In this document: piece by piece, positions 35,429-45,006 of the stretch | How the letters are laid out: every line of letters starts with the position of its first letter | Numbering within the stretch: position 1 is the first letter of the stretch | Assembly: GCF_014268595.2 (NCBI RefSeq) | Contig: NZ_CP077091.1 | Coordinates: 4,756,001-4,820,000, forward strand | Direction of reading: 5' to 3' | Source of the DNA: Pseudomonas hamedanensis | GTDB lineage: Bacteria > Pseudomonadota > Gammaproteobacteria > Pseudomonadales > Pseudomonadaceae | DNA length: 64,000 nt | Translations under genes and position numbers: made by a program | Notes under the pieces: model-generated | Databases searched by the model: none | Seen by the model: the letters and a program-made list of their open reading frames with translations, nothing else | Told to the model about the DNA's origin: nothing

Positions 35429-36805
35429 CTAACCCACGGTTGCATTGACTCGCAACGCGAGGCCCCGTGCGTATTTTCTGAGCTCCGGGACAGCGGTGGC
35501 TTCCCAGAATTTAGCCTTCAGCATCGGCCCGACGTAACTCAGCCAATCGACACGCTCTCCATGCTGATCAAGGACAGAAAGAGACTCATCCACGCAGATC
35601 CCCAACCCCAGGCTATCCAGTTGAATCAGACCTTTGTGGCGCAGATGAACAATTAAACGATCATCGACCCGAGCAAGGTTCGAATTCGGCCCAGTGCAAT
35701 TGATGACATGCGACACGTCCACTGGTTCTGCTGCTGTTCGCCCCCGCTTGCGAACATGAACCCGTAGACCGTCGGTTAACACTTCAATATTCTCAATCCT
35801 TCCAGCCATCGGTTTAAGCTGCCCTTGCTCTATCAAAGCCGAGAAAGCGGCGTATGAAGCAGGCGCGACTCGGTGACGGTGGGCGTCCCAGTACACTTGC
35901 AGATGGCGCAGGAAGCGTCGTCGCTCCACTTCACTCAGGCGCTCCCATAACTGCGCAGTAATCGGGCGCACAGCTGCAACAATATCCCGCCAGTCAATAT
36001 CATCCGTGGCAGCAGTTTTAACCAATGAGCGCATCTGACGCAAATAACTCAGCACGGTCGCGGGAGAAGAAAGCAAAGTCTGAACCACATCTGCCGAGAC
36101 TGTATCGACATGCCGTGAAGAGCGGTGCGGTAGCGGCTGCACACCTCGTCTCGAAAGCATATAGAGCGGCCCTTTATGCCCCTTCTGATCCAGAGTCAAC
36201 GCGACATCCAATGCCGTCAGACCTGCGCCAAGCAACAGGACGGGTGCCTCGGGGTTAATCGGCACCTCGATTTCTCGCGACCAGGGATCCGCCAGGTAAC
36301 GACCCGCCTGCTGTGCAATAGCAGTAACGGCCGGGTTGTATGGAGAAAAGTTTCCGAACGCAAGGATGACATGATCGGCAATTATTTCCCGGCCATCAGC
36401 GATACGGACGTATACCTTGCCGCCTTGTTCTTCAATGCTATGCGCTTCGGTGGTAAGCCGCTCAAAACAGACACCTTGACGACAACTACGCTCCGCATCC
36501 CGTAGGAGCTCCGTCAGGTATTCGCCGTAGAGCTTGCGCGGAACAAAAGAAGACGCCGAAGTGCCTGGTAACCGCGCTTCGCAAAACTTCAAAAAATGAT
36601 CTGGCTGATCAGCCAGCGCCGACATATTACCTGCGGGTACGTTCAGTAAATGCCGAGAACTATTGGTTCCGTAAGCCAGCCCGCGTGCCATCTCACCGGA
36701 GCGATTGAGCAGCACCACACGAGTGCCGGCCGTGGCGACTTGCAACAGTTGAACAGCCGTTACCGCGCCACTGAAGCCTGCGCCTATGATTACCAAGGTC
36801 TTCAA
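35429..36805 (-). CDS. FAD/NAD(P)-binding protein coupled to cysC
   Basis: A 458-residue flavoprotein-like enzyme. The N-terminal Rossmann motif is [17 protein letters not shown] (GAGFSG at 8-13), followed by the NAD_binding_9-type block [34 protein letters not shown] (described here by its features). A second dinucleotide motif is [17 protein letters not shown] (near 189-205), and the family hallmark [15 protein letters not shown] comes near 370. Relatives are poorly characterised; some act with sulfur or nitrogen metabolism, none is a known O-antigen enzyme. It must start at the TTG at 36805, which overlaps the cysC stop (TTGA), because the next Met is past the first Rossmann motif. The coupling suggests it works with CysC, possibly on a sulfur compound. 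Confidence 0.8.
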   Translation of the reverse strand: MKTLVIIGAGFSGAVTAVQLLQVATAGTRVVLLNRSGEMARGLAYGTNSSRHLLNVPAGNMSALADQPDHFLKFCEARLPGTSASSFVPRKLYGEYLTELLRDAERSCRQGVCFERLTTEAHSIEEQGGKVYVRIADGREIIADHVILAFGNFSPYNPAVTAIAQQAGRYLADPWSREIEVPINPEAPVLLLGAGLTALDVALTLDQKGHKGPLYMLSRRGVQPLPHRSSRHVDTVSADVVQTLLSSPATVLSYLRQMRSLVKTAATDDIDWRDIVAAVRPITAQLWERLSEVERRRFLRHLQVYWDAHRHRVAPASYAAFSALIEQGQLKPMAGRIENIEVLTDGLRVHVRKRGRTAAEPVDVSHVINCTGPNSNLARVDDRLIVHLRHKGLIQLDSLGLGICVDESLSVLDQHGERVDWLSYVGPMLKAKFWEATAVPELRKYARGLALRVNATVG

Positions 36806-37395
36806 GGTTCTATCCGCCCCACCAGGAAGTCCATGATTTTGGCAACAGAGGTGGATACATCTTCATCAAGTGTATTGATAGTGATATCCGGACTCACTGG
36901 GGCTTCATAGGAGGAGTCGATACCAGTGAAATTTTTAATCATTCCTGAACGCGCCTTGCCATACAGCCCCTTGGGGTCCCGCCGCTCACATTCGAGCAAA
37001 GGCGTACTGATGTAGACCTCAACGAAGAATTCATCACCAATAACCTTGCGAGCCAAGGCTCGATCAAGGCGAAACGGCGAGATAAACGCACTGACCACGA
37101 TAAGGCCAGCATCAACCAATAACTTGGCAACTTCGGCGACTCGGCGGATGTTTTCCGTGCGATCATGATCATTGAAACCAAGATCATTGCATAGACCGAG
37201 GCGCATGTTGTCTCCGTCCAGCAAATACGTGTGACGATGATGCTCAAGCAAGGCCTGCTCCAGCGCATTGGCTATCGTCGACTTCCCGGCACCGCTAAGT
37301 CCGGTGAACCAAAGGACCACTGGGCGCTGCTGTTTGAGAGCGCTACGCTGCTCCCGATCAACGACCATCTGATGAGCGACAAGATTTTCCGTCAT
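36802..37395 (-). CDS. cysC: Adenylylsulfate (APS) kinase CysC
   Basis: A 197-residue kinase of normal CysC length. The P-loop GLSGAGKST is at 32-40. It also has [17 protein letters not shown], the [13 protein letters not shown] region, [11 protein letters not shown] and [27 protein letters not shown]. It phosphorylates APS to PAPS, the universal sulfate donor. It is not beside cysD/cysN (sulfate adenylyltransferase) as in assimilation operons, but lies inside the polysaccharide locus that also encodes a sulfotransferase. That suggests a local PAPS supply for sulfation. The ATG at 37395 is preferred; a GTG at 37404 is in frame. TATAAT occurs at 37416-37411 on the minus strand, a possible internal promoter close to the start. 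Confidence 0.93.
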   Translation of the reverse strand: MTENLVAHQMVVDREQRSALKQQRPVVLWFTGLSGAGKSTIANALEQALLEHHRHTYLLDGDNMRLGLCNDLGFNDHDRTENIRRVAEVAKLLVDAGLIVVSAFISPFRLDRALARKVIGDEFFVEVYISTPLLECERRDPKGLYGKARSGMIKNFTGIDSSYEAPVSPDITINTLDEDVSTSVAKIMDFLVGRIEP

Positions 37396-37565
37396 CGAAA
37401 CCACACCGCAATTATATTCAAATTGGCTTAAATTCGGTTTTTCAACACCGACAGAAGCCGTGATCTGCCGTGCTTGAAACCGCGCTAAGAATTAAACGTG
37501 AAGGATAGACCCGGCGACCGCCTGCGCCAAGGAAAACCTCAATGCGAAAATAATAGCCGACATTG

Positions 37566-38912
37566 CTACATTGACGATTTCCATATCTGCAATAACTCTT
37601 CAACATAAACAGCAACAGATTTTGGAGGAGTGGAATTGGACGATAAATTCGCCAATAAACCTTCTTCTGAAACCAAACGTTTCAGAGCCCCCTGAAGCGC
37701 TTCGGCGCTTCCCGGCTCAAATAATAGCCCGTTCACCTCATGGATAACGGCATCAGCGATTCCCGGCACATTGGAAGCCACAACAGGGCAGCCGGCGGCC
37801 TGGGCCGAATAGACGACCAAAGGTGTATTTTCGTTCCAGACAGATGGCACAACCAGCGCGTCCAACTCACCCAGTACATTGAATATTTCTTTGTTGGCAA
37901 AAGTGCCGCAAAAAGTTACAGCCTCGCTTCCATCAGCCAATTGATGTAACCGCGCCGCGTAGTCAGGGAAGTCAGTTTCCTTACCGTAGATTTTCAGCTC
38001 TATATCGCGAGGGGAAAAATGGCGCAAAGACTCTAACAGCACATGACAGCCCTTGTGTGGCGCAAGAGTGCCAATGAACCCCAGCACCAACGACCGATTC
38101 CTGGGAGCTCGATCCCGCATCACTACCGGTTGCTCCAGATCGATGCCGTAGGAAGACCTGACCACAATGTCCTGCCGCACGCCATTGCGCGTCAATAGCT
38201 GCTCGATCACCGGGTTTGGTGCTACGACTCCCTGCAAAAGATTCAATCGCCAAACATTCCTGTGGAGCCGCGCGTTCAGCGCACGCACCTCATCTACAAG
38301 AGGTCCGGCTGGAATCCAATGCGACTGCACACTGCGCACCAGCATATCGCTGATAACATCCGGAACCATTGTCAGCAGCGGTCCGATTCGCTCCGGAAGC
38401 CGGCTGGCGGCAAAGTGTACGACACAGTTTCCCGCATCTTTACTTGGGCCTGCACATGTTCGCCCCCCGCACCGCAGCAGCTGGCCGGTAGGACAAATGC
38501 TCCAGAAATCAGTGGGTGTGTAGAACGCTGGAACACCGGCTTCGACCGCTTTCTCGATCAAACCGGTACCGAGACGATTGAGATGAAAAAAATGAACGAC
38601 GTCCGGCTTGTACTCCTCCAGCAGGCGCCGGAAATAATCAGCAGCCAGATGGTTGTCGTAACCGATCTCGATTTTTGAGGTCTGATCTCCCATCGGTTCA
38701 TATGAGTGCCGAAATCGGTCGACCAGAATGGCGTCGTGACGATATTGATCGAAACGCTCGTCATCAGCGAGCGTCTCTTCAGCAGGGTGGCCGGTGAATA
38801 CTCTGACCTCATGCCCAAGAGATTTCAGCTCACGGGCAACGGACAGCGTCAACACCTCAGTACCCGCAGAGAACTCCGGAAAAAACTGATGGACTGTGAG
38901 GAGTATTTTCAT
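37566..38912 (-). CDS. Glycosyltransferase family 4
   Basis: A 448-residue GT-B enzyme. The acceptor half starts MKILLTVHQFFPEFSAGTEVLTLSVAREL and includes KPDVVHFFHLNRLGTGLIEKA. The donor half has LGFIGTLAPHKGCHVLLESL and VPSVWNENTPLVVYSAQAAGCPVVASNVPGI. In the usual GT4 E-x7-E motif the second Glu is replaced by Ser (VVYSAQAAG), a variant found in part of this family. A cysteine-rich segment, SICPTGQLLRCGGRTCAGPSKDAGNC, near 140-165 may bind a metal or form disulfides, and is typical of a GT4 subgroup. The ATG at 38912 is preferred to a TTG two codons upstream. The donor sugar is unknown. Confidence 0.86.
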   Translation of the reverse strand: MKILLTVHQFFPEFSAGTEVLTLSVARELKSLGHEVRVFTGHPAEETLADDERFDQYRHDAILVDRFRHSYEPMGDQTSKIEIGYDNHLAADYFRRLLEEYKPDVVHFFHLNRLGTGLIEKAVEAGVPAFYTPTDFWSICPTGQLLRCGGRTCAGPSKDAGNCVVHFAASRLPERIGPLLTMVPDVISDMLVRSVQSHWIPAGPLVDEVRALNARLHRNVWRLNLLQGVVAPNPVIEQLLTRNGVRQDIVVRSSYGIDLEQPVVMRDRAPRNRSLVLGFIGTLAPHKGCHVLLESLRHFSPRDIELKIYGKETDFPDYAARLHQLADGSEAVTFCGTFANKEIFNVLGELDALVVPSVWNENTPLVVYSAQAAGCPVVASNVPGIADAVIHEVNGLLFEPGSAEALQGALKRLVSEEGLLANLSSNSTPPKSVAVYVEELLQIWKSSM

Positions 38913-38960
38913 TTGCAATCAGCGCTTTCAGCACGCGGACGGCAACTCACCAGACCACCT

Positions 38961-39893
38961 TCATTTCTGGTTTTCGTTCTTGGCCCACTCAAAAGTTCTG
39001 ACTATACCTTCCTGCATTGACACCTTGGGCTCCCATCCCAACTCATCCCGTGCCAGATCGTTGCTCAAGACACTGACCGGCACGTCAAAAGGTCGTCCTG
39101 GCTTATAGTTTCTGGCAACCGGCTCACCGCTGACCTCTTCGATCATTGACATCAAGCTGTTCAGGCTGGTGCCGACTCCCGAGCTGATATTGAACACACT
39201 GACGTTACCCGAATATGTCAACGCTTTGGCAAATGCTTCTGCCACATCACTGACATGAAGGAAGTCGCGCTCAACACTACCATCACCCCAAACTTCGATT
39301 GGCAGTCCCTTCAATACGTTATGGATGAACACCCCGACCGCTCCCTGCGCCGTCTCCACGCGCTGACGTTCGCCATAGGGGTTGGCGACTCGAAGAACAA
39401 CGGGCTTGATGCCATAGAGATGGTTGTACATCTGCAGATATTTCTCAATGGTCAGCTTGGTAATACCATAGGAAACTTCTGGGTCAGTGGGATGTTTTTC
39501 ATCGATGGGCAGGTATTTAGGAGCACCATAGACCGTGCCACCGGAAGAAATAAATACAATCCGCCCCACCTTGTGGGCCACCATCGCATTGAGCAACTGC
39601 AAACTTGCGACCACATTGCTCTGCACATCGTAAACCGGATCTTCGTTCGAGCTTTTCGGTAGCGTGGTGGAGACCAGGTGAAAAACAGCATCAGCGCCTT
39701 CGACAGCTTTATTTATATCGCTGATCGATGACAGGTCACCTGTCATCCATTCGACACATTCATGAGGTAAAAACTTACGGTACTCAACTACCCGAGGTCT
39801 CTCGAAGACTCGAATCGAATGGCCATCCAACAACAAACGGTCAACTATAGTTGACCCGATAAAACCGCCGCCACCAAATACTGTAATCTTCAT
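38961..39893 (-). CDS. NAD-dependent sugar epimerase/dehydratase (GalE-like)
   Basis: A 310-residue extended short-chain dehydrogenase. The cofactor loop is FGGGGFIGSTIVDRLL (residues 5-20), the catalytic block FISSGGTVYGAP (Ser-Ser) and SYGITKLTIEKYL (Tyr-xxx-Lys), and the sugar-binding part RVANPYGERQRVETAQG and GDGSVERDFLHVSDVAEAF. It resembles UDP-glucose/UDP-GlcNAc 4-epimerases and would interconvert a nucleotide sugar needed by the neighbouring glycosyltransferases. It lies 48 bases upstream of the GT4 gene in the same operon. The exact substrate cannot be told. Confidence 0.85.
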   Translation of the reverse strand: MKITVFGGGGFIGSTIVDRLLLDGHSIRVFERPRVVEYRKFLPHECVEWMTGDLSSISDINKAVEGADAVFHLVSTTLPKSSNEDPVYDVQSNVVASLQLLNAMVAHKVGRIVFISSGGTVYGAPKYLPIDEKHPTDPEVSYGITKLTIEKYLQMYNHLYGIKPVVLRVANPYGERQRVETAQGAVGVFIHNVLKGLPIEVWGDGSVERDFLHVSDVAEAFAKALTYSGNVSVFNISSGVGTSLNSLMSMIEEVSGEPVARNYKPGRPFDVPVSVLSNDLARDELGWEPKVSMQEGIVRTFEWAKNENQK

Positions 39894-39983
39894 AAAGACT
39901 CTCGACTTACTTTTAAGTCATAAAAACAATTTACACAAACAGCTATTAAATTTTTAAAAAAATAACACAAAACATACAAAGCG

Positions 39984-42197
39984 TCAAGAAACCAACGCTT
40001 TCAACTTTCGCAAGATTTTTTTAAGCAGCGGTTTTTCAGATAAGTATTTCATCAGGGGATATTGGCGAAGTTGCGCAAATATTAACTGAAGAATGCCAGC
40101 CTTGATTGGTTCAACGGTTTGAGCTTCGTTTGTCAAGCAGTGTGTGGCGTAAAGATAGTCCAGATACGAAGTCAGACGCCGATTCTCTAACGCTGTCGTT
40201 GCCAGTTCTCGCGCTAGCCCAGAGGGTAGAAACGGCTTAGCTGACGCCGCTCTGTTGGCTTGAGCTTCATCCAGTATCTCAAGCCACTGACGGTTAGTCG
40301 CCGCCGCGGTATAATGCGCCTCGATCAGCTGCCGGCACTCTTGTGCCTTTCGCTCACGCATCGCAGCGTCAAGAGAGAGCGCACGCAATACATCGACATA
40401 TCGGCCGACCTCATCTTCGCCGTGAGGGATCAGATATCCGGTTTCCTCTCCCACCAACTCATCCTGCCCACCGACGTCCGCTACAACAGGAACAACGCCT
40501 GCCGCCATCGACTCAAGAAGCGCGACCGAGATCCCCTCATATTCCGACGGCATCAACAGCACATCCGAAATCGCCAGCAACGAAAGCCACTCGTCATGCG
40601 GTTTCGCGCCCACTACATGGACTTCTGTAGCCAAATCGAACTGGCTGATCAAGCTCTCGAACGCCGGGCGCAACTCCCCTTCACCAATGATCAACGCATT
40701 GAAGCGAACGCCGGCCTGCTTCAGCGCATGGAGTATCTCGGCCAGTTTCAACGGGCGCTTCTGATTGCACATCCGACCCGCAAAAATGATCGTCAGCGCG
40801 TGTTCGTCGAGACCGAAACCACGTTGCATTTCAGCCCGCTGGTTTTTAGTGAGCGAAACAGGATGCGATTTGATTCCCGTATACATAACCCGGATCTTGC
40901 TGGCGTTCGCGTTACGTTGAACCATCCACTCGGACAAATGACGTGTACTGACCACATTCATGTCCAGCGCGTCCTGATAACCCACCCCAAATCGTGGATG
41001 CCCACCATTGAGCCAATGCATCTCCTCGGTGTGGCATAAATCGACAAACGTTGTGTTTGGTGCAGCTGTGCGCAGATACGGCAGAAGCTGGTAACCCAAG
41101 GTACTTCCGGCGACCAACACGGTATCAATGCGTCTGGAGTCTATGAGATATAACAAAAACCGTGGGAAATCAGATAGCGAGAGAAAATTGGGCAGTATAA
41201 AAATATCTGAAGTCAGCTCCGCGAAACGGTCCTGCCAGCGATGGTCTGCCTCAAGCGTGGCGCAAACCGTCACATCAGCCCCACCGGTGACAAGACCCTG
41301 TATCAGGTCGATATTCACCCGGTCAGCCCCGCCCTCCACCATCCACGGCAGGAGAAACATGACTCGCCTGCCGCGAGGATTGCAATTAAGGGGATTGCTG
41401 AACGCGACCCCCTCGGGCAGTGTTTCATAAGCCGACGGATAACGCCGCTGAGGGCTCGGAACCGGCTTGAGCGGCATCTCGGGCAAAGCATCGTTACCTT
41501 GTGGCAACGACACAGTGCCGCAACTTTGCAGGGACTCCGCAATGGTAAACCCCCAGTGACCCGCATCCGCCAGGCGGGCGAGCAACGATGTCGGCTCACG
41601 CCCATCAGGCAAGAGCGCTATGTCTTCAAACGCCTGCAGAAGTATAGGCGTGCGAGCAATAACGCCTCTAACCTTGGCATGTGGATTATCAAGATAATAC
41701 TTGCCCTCACTTAAGTTATGTCGTACCTCTACGAGCCCCTCTTTTTTGATCGTGCCGAAGGAGTTGCAAAAAGCAAATTCCGGATTCGATTCGAGACACC
41801 AGATTCCTTTTTCAATAAAGGTCGGATCGAACTCCGTCGCCGCATCAGCCAGTACGATATATTCAGGTTCTTTCCAGATATCACCCGTGACAGCACATTC
41901 TTTGCGCCCCATCACCTGCACGCGCTTATCGGCGGTTATCGCTTGAAGAAAAGCAGCGCTCATTTGCTGCTTTTCACTTTCCTCAAGGCATATCAACCAC
42001 TTCCAGGCCTGGAATGTCTGGCCGAGCAGTGAGCGGTATAGACTGAAAAAGTCTGTCAGAGCCGCATTCGAACAGCTGACAACAAGCACGTGGCCCTGCC
42101 GCCCCCCGTCGGAAAGCTCAGGACTTGGCTCATAACGTTTTGTCATTTCGCCCAGAGCGGAGACTGAAGAATAATCACGGTGCGCGGAGTTCAACAT
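39984..42197 (-). CDS. Two-domain glycosyltransferase (degenerate GT-A plus GT4)
   Basis: A 737-residue protein. Residues about 35-235 look like a GT2-type GT-A fold (VLVVSCSNAALTDFFSLYRSLLGQTFQAWKWLI) but with no clear DxD motif, so this part may only bind. Residues about 275-650 are a GT-B enzyme of family 4: VMFLLPWMVEGGADRVNIDLIQGL, then IIFAGRMCNQKRPLKLAEIL, and the E-x7-E motif in PSEYEGISVALLESMAAG. The C-terminus ends in a basic amphipathic stretch LLKKILRKLKALVS that could dock on the membrane. The protein starts at the ATG at 42197, 7 bases after the acyltransferase stop. It could add the sugar that receives later modification, but no donor is implied by sequence. Confidence 0.85.
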   Translation of the reverse strand: MLNSAHRDYSSVSALGEMTKRYEPSPELSDGGRQGHVLVVSCSNAALTDFFSLYRSLLGQTFQAWKWLICLEESEKQQMSAAFLQAITADKRVQVMGRKECAVTGDIWKEPEYIVLADAATEFDPTFIEKGIWCLESNPEFAFCNSFGTIKKEGLVEVRHNLSEGKYYLDNPHAKVRGVIARTPILLQAFEDIALLPDGREPTSLLARLADAGHWGFTIAESLQSCGTVSLPQGNDALPEMPLKPVPSPQRRYPSAYETLPEGVAFSNPLNCNPRGRRVMFLLPWMVEGGADRVNIDLIQGLVTGGADVTVCATLEADHRWQDRFAELTSDIFILPNFLSLSDFPRFLLYLIDSRRIDTVLVAGSTLGYQLLPYLRTAAPNTTFVDLCHTEEMHWLNGGHPRFGVGYQDALDMNVVSTRHLSEWMVQRNANASKIRVMYTGIKSHPVSLTKNQRAEMQRGFGLDEHALTIIFAGRMCNQKRPLKLAEILHALKQAGVRFNALIIGEGELRPAFESLISQFDLATEVHVVGAKPHDEWLSLLAISDVLLMPSEYEGISVALLESMAAGVVPVVADVGGQDELVGEETGYLIPHGEDEVGRYVDVLRALSLDAAMRERKAQECRQLIEAHYTAAATNRQWLEILDEAQANRAASAKPFLPSGLARELATTALENRRLTSYLDYLYATHCLTNEAQTVEPIKAGILQLIFAQLRQYPLMKYLSEKPLLKKILRKLKALVS

Positions 42198-42204
42198 AAC
42201 AAAA

Positions 42205-43368
42205 TTACTTCCCTGAGCCGAAACGCGAAAGGCCTACCAATAATTTAAACTTCGACACACTATTAACGTCACGAAGTGCCAAGAATGGTTTCTCGACACA
42301 GGTATACGTCAGATGAGCGAGCGCATAAACACAAGCAATGAAAACCGGATAAACCAACCATGGATTAAGGTAAACACGCTCATACAGACCGTATCGATTA
42401 AGAACGCTTATCACCAATATAAAAGCGAAGATATGCCCCAGATAAATCGAATAGGAAATCAGGCTGGTGTATTTCACAAAATGGTTAATCACATTAGAAC
42501 GCGATGCTCTCAAACTGAAAAAAGCGGGAATCAATGCTGCGAAAAAAATCGCCGAACAAGTGAAAAACAATGATTGTTCAAGCTTGCTGTTCGCCGTCCA
42601 GGGAAGCCCTTGCCGAGTCATCAAAATCAGCGCACCAGCAAATGCAAAGGGTACATACCAAAACCGCGCAAGGCGTTCGAAAACCGGGCGGTGCCACGTA
42701 TATAGATAGGCGATCAACACGCCGAAACCGATGGCGTCCAATCGATACAGCACAACGTATCTCGCATCATCATATCGCAGCGACTCAATAGGCAGCTCGA
42801 ATCGGGCTAAAAAAGGCACGACCATAAAGAGCGCGATAACGATCATTGCTGCGCGCCTGACGTTCGCTCCAAAGCCGATCATCAACAACATAACGAGCGG
42901 AAAGCAATAGTAAAACCACTCTTCAACCGCCAAGCTCCAGGACAAACGATAAAAATCCGTCATGTTCCAAGCGAAATTCTGCGCAAATACCAAGTAATGA
43001 AATTGCTCGGCAAACGTAGTTGCCCCCGCCCAGTCAAATCGCAGCGAAACAAAGAAGAAAAACAGGTAGAGCGGCAGTGTTCTCATCCAGCGCCGGTACC
43101 AGAACCCTGTAAGTCCGGCAATTTTCTGCTCACGCCAATTCGCCGCCTCTTTCAGCAGGATTCTGCCAATCAGAAAGCCACTCAGACAAAAGAACAAATC
43201 CACGCCGAAGGTTGCCAGAAACGCAAAGCCGGCCAATAGCGGATGAGGTGTCGAATGCCCCAGCATATGCCCGAACACAACGAGCAGGCAGGCGATGGTC
43301 CGACAGACATCCAGACCAAATGACCGATGAGCCTCGGAAGCAAAACCAGCCCCCTGAAGGTTATTCAT
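42205..43368 (-). CDS. Membrane acyltransferase, OafA/acyltransferase-3 family
   Basis: A 387-residue protein with about ten membrane helices. It starts with HRSFGLDVCRTIACLLVVFGHMLGHS. The family features are the Arg-x-x-A-x-x-x-V-x-x-x-H pattern in helix 1 (His near 33), FGVDLFFCLSGFLIGRILL and YRRWMRTLPLYLF, and WSLAVEEWFYYCFPLVML. Such enzymes O-acetylate or O-acylate polysaccharide, bringing acyl groups across the membrane. No SGNH domain is fused. The ATG at 43368 overlaps the end of the preceding gene by 8 bases, so a small one-helix protein is translated with it and may be a partner. Confidence 0.9.
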   Translation of the reverse strand: MNNLQGAGFASEAHRSFGLDVCRTIACLLVVFGHMLGHSTPHPLLAGFAFLATFGVDLFFCLSGFLIGRILLKEAANWREQKIAGLTGFWYRRWMRTLPLYLFFFFVSLRFDWAGATTFAEQFHYLVFAQNFAWNMTDFYRLSWSLAVEEWFYYCFPLVMLLMIGFGANVRRAAMIVIALFMVVPFLARFELPIESLRYDDARYVVLYRLDAIGFGVLIAYLYTWHRPVFERLARFWYVPFAFAGALILMTRQGLPWTANSKLEQSLFFTCSAIFFAALIPAFFSLRASRSNVINHFVKYTSLISYSIYLGHIFAFILVISVLNRYGLYERVYLNPWLVYPVFIACVYALAHLTYTCVEKPFLALRDVNSVSKFKLLVGLSRFGSGK

Positions 43369-43840
43369 CCAGTTTCACTTCTTTAGTCCACAGAATTTCA
43401 CAACAGCGTCCTTCCGGTGCCCTGAACTGCCCGACTGCGACGCGCTTGACGTCGCTCGAGGAAATTTTTACGCGGTAATGACAGGAAGCCACACCTGCCT
43501 GATCACTGCTTTCAATCGGTGTCAGCGTCTTCAGGTTGAACTGTTGGTTTACAAACCCTTCAGGGCCGGCGCTCGTAGCATCCGTCGGATAAAGGTGCAA
43601 AAAAAACTCATCCCCCAACTTGTCGATGTTGCACGCTTTTACGCCCAGCGTGACTTCAGATGCCGTTACCGTCACATCGAGCCCTTTGGGAGGAGCGAGC
43701 TGCACTATCATTGGCGCGGACATCTCAGCCTTCTGGCCGACTTCCGACCAGCGAACCAGAGCCAGAACGCCGACCGCAATCAAGGTAAAAAAAACCACGC
43801 CGCTCACAATTTTCAGATCAACCTTCACACGCAGCCCCAT
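43361..43840 (-). CDS. Membrane-anchored periplasmic protein of unknown function
   Basis: A 159-residue protein. One helix (about 10-30, KIVSGVVFFTLIAVGVLALV) is followed by a domain of about 120 residues that should lie in the periplasm. This part looks beta-rich (PMIVQLAPPKGLDVTVTASEVTLGVKACN) and contains four cysteines (KACN, ASCHYR and RCCEILW), likely disulfide-bonded. It overlaps the acyltransferase gene by 8 bases. I do not recognise the family. The overlap and the topology suggest a periplasmic partner of the acyltransferase, or a domain that elsewhere would be fused to it. Confidence 0.75.
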   Translation of the reverse strand: MGLRVKVDLKIVSGVVFFTLIAVGVLALVRWSEVGQKAEMSAPMIVQLAPPKGLDVTVTASEVTLGVKACNIDKLGDEFFLHLYPTDATSAGPEGFVNQQFNLKTLTPIESSDQAGVASCHYRVKISSSDVKRVAVGQFRAPEGRCCEILWTKEVKLDE

Positions 43841-43942
43841 AATTGCAGATCACTTCATATACGACAGTAGCCGGGGCTTCTTCGCTTTTCGAAGCCAAGC
43901 CGCCATGCCAAGGCTCGGCTGACTGGGAGGCAGAGCGTCCAA

Positions 43943-45004
43943 TTACAACGCGCGGAGCTTGCGTACTACCTTGCCAGCAAAACGCCGCAACGGATTGCTG
44001 ACAATCGGCTTAGGCGTTACCGGTAGGACGGCGGCCGGGTTAAAGAAATCCTCCTGCCCCGTGAGCGCAATGAAATCGAGATAAGTGAAGCCATGGATCG
44101 CTTCGATATCAGCCCGGTCTTCGGCATTGTTCATCAGTTGATACAGCAGCTCTACACCAAAAAGCCGAGTGCCCGGGCAACCGCCGATCTGAATCGCGAA
44201 CATCGCCAGCAGATATCCGCTATTCGCGCCTTTTGGAGTTACCCACCTTTTACTCTCGGGGAACGCCTCGAGAATGTCAGCCAGTGGCATGCCAATATAA
44301 TGTTTTTTCTGTAAATACCACTCCAGCCACATCCGCGCCCGCCTGTCCGGCCGATCACCGCTTTCGTTGGATTGGTCCGAAAAAATTCGGTGCAAGGTGA
44401 GCCGTTCCTGGACAACATGGATATCAGCGATCATCAACAATCGCGTCCACATCTCCGCGTCGTCGGTTTGCGCGTGCGCACTTCTGTACAAGCCAGCCTG
44501 TTCGTAGACAGATCGTCTGACCAAGGCACTTGGATGGCACAGTTGATTTTCATTAAAGAATAACGAACGTAACCAATCCGTCCTTGGTTTGTTCGGCTGG
44601 TTAAACCATTCAACGACAAGCGGGCGGTTATTTTCATCAATACACTGCACATGGGAAAACACCGCGCCCACGTTGGAGTTCGCCTCGAGAACTGCCACTT
44701 GCTTTTCCAGCTTGTCAGGCGCCCAATCGTCGTCAGAATGATGAATGGCAATATATTGACCGCTGCTTTCCAACTCGATAGCGCGGTTGATGTTATAGAT
44801 ATATCGACGCGTTCTATCATTCTGAATTTTAATGATGCGAGGATCATTATAACTTTCGATAACGCTCCAGGAATTATCCGGCGACACATCGTCAACAATG
44901 ATCAATTCCCAATCGGTGAAAGTTTGATTGAGAACAGAGTCGATCGCCTGACCGATGTATTTTTCGTGATTATAAGACGTTAATACAACCGAAACCTTTG
45001 CCAC
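43943..45004 (-). CDS. Glycosyltransferase family 2
   Basis: A 353-residue GT-A enzyme. It begins AKVSVVLTSYNHEKYIGQAIDSVLNQTFTDWELIIVDDVSPDNSW. The metal-binding motif is in IAIHHSDDDWAPDKLEKQV (DDD near 91-93), and acceptor-side residues follow (HPSALVRRSVYEQAGLYR, DDAEMWTRLL). The C-terminus RFAGKVVRKLRAL is a short basic helix that may attach to the membrane. It starts with GTG at 45004, with AAAGGAGAAT in the right position, 2 bases after the sulfotransferase stop; the two are almost certainly co-translated. Donor and acceptor are unknown. Confidence 0.88.
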   Translation of the reverse strand: MAKVSVVLTSYNHEKYIGQAIDSVLNQTFTDWELIIVDDVSPDNSWSVIESYNDPRIIKIQNDRTRRYIYNINRAIELESSGQYIAIHHSDDDWAPDKLEKQVAVLEANSNVGAVFSHVQCIDENNRPLVVEWFNQPNKPRTDWLRSLFFNENQLCHPSALVRRSVYEQAGLYRSAHAQTDDAEMWTRLLMIADIHVVQERLTLHRIFSDQSNESGDRPDRRARMWLEWYLQKKHYIGMPLADILEAFPESKRWVTPKGANSGYLLAMFAIQIGGCPGTRLFGVELLYQLMNNAEDRADIEAIHGFTYLDFIALTGQEDFFNPAAVLPVTPKPIVSNPLRRFAGKVVRKLRAL

Positions 45005-45006
45005 TT

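Noticed and set aside
43841..43942. Hairpin between the GT2 gene and the small membrane protein gene as a terminator
   Set aside because: The stem GGCTTC / GAAGCC has no T run on the minus strand and the genes on both sides look co-transcribed.
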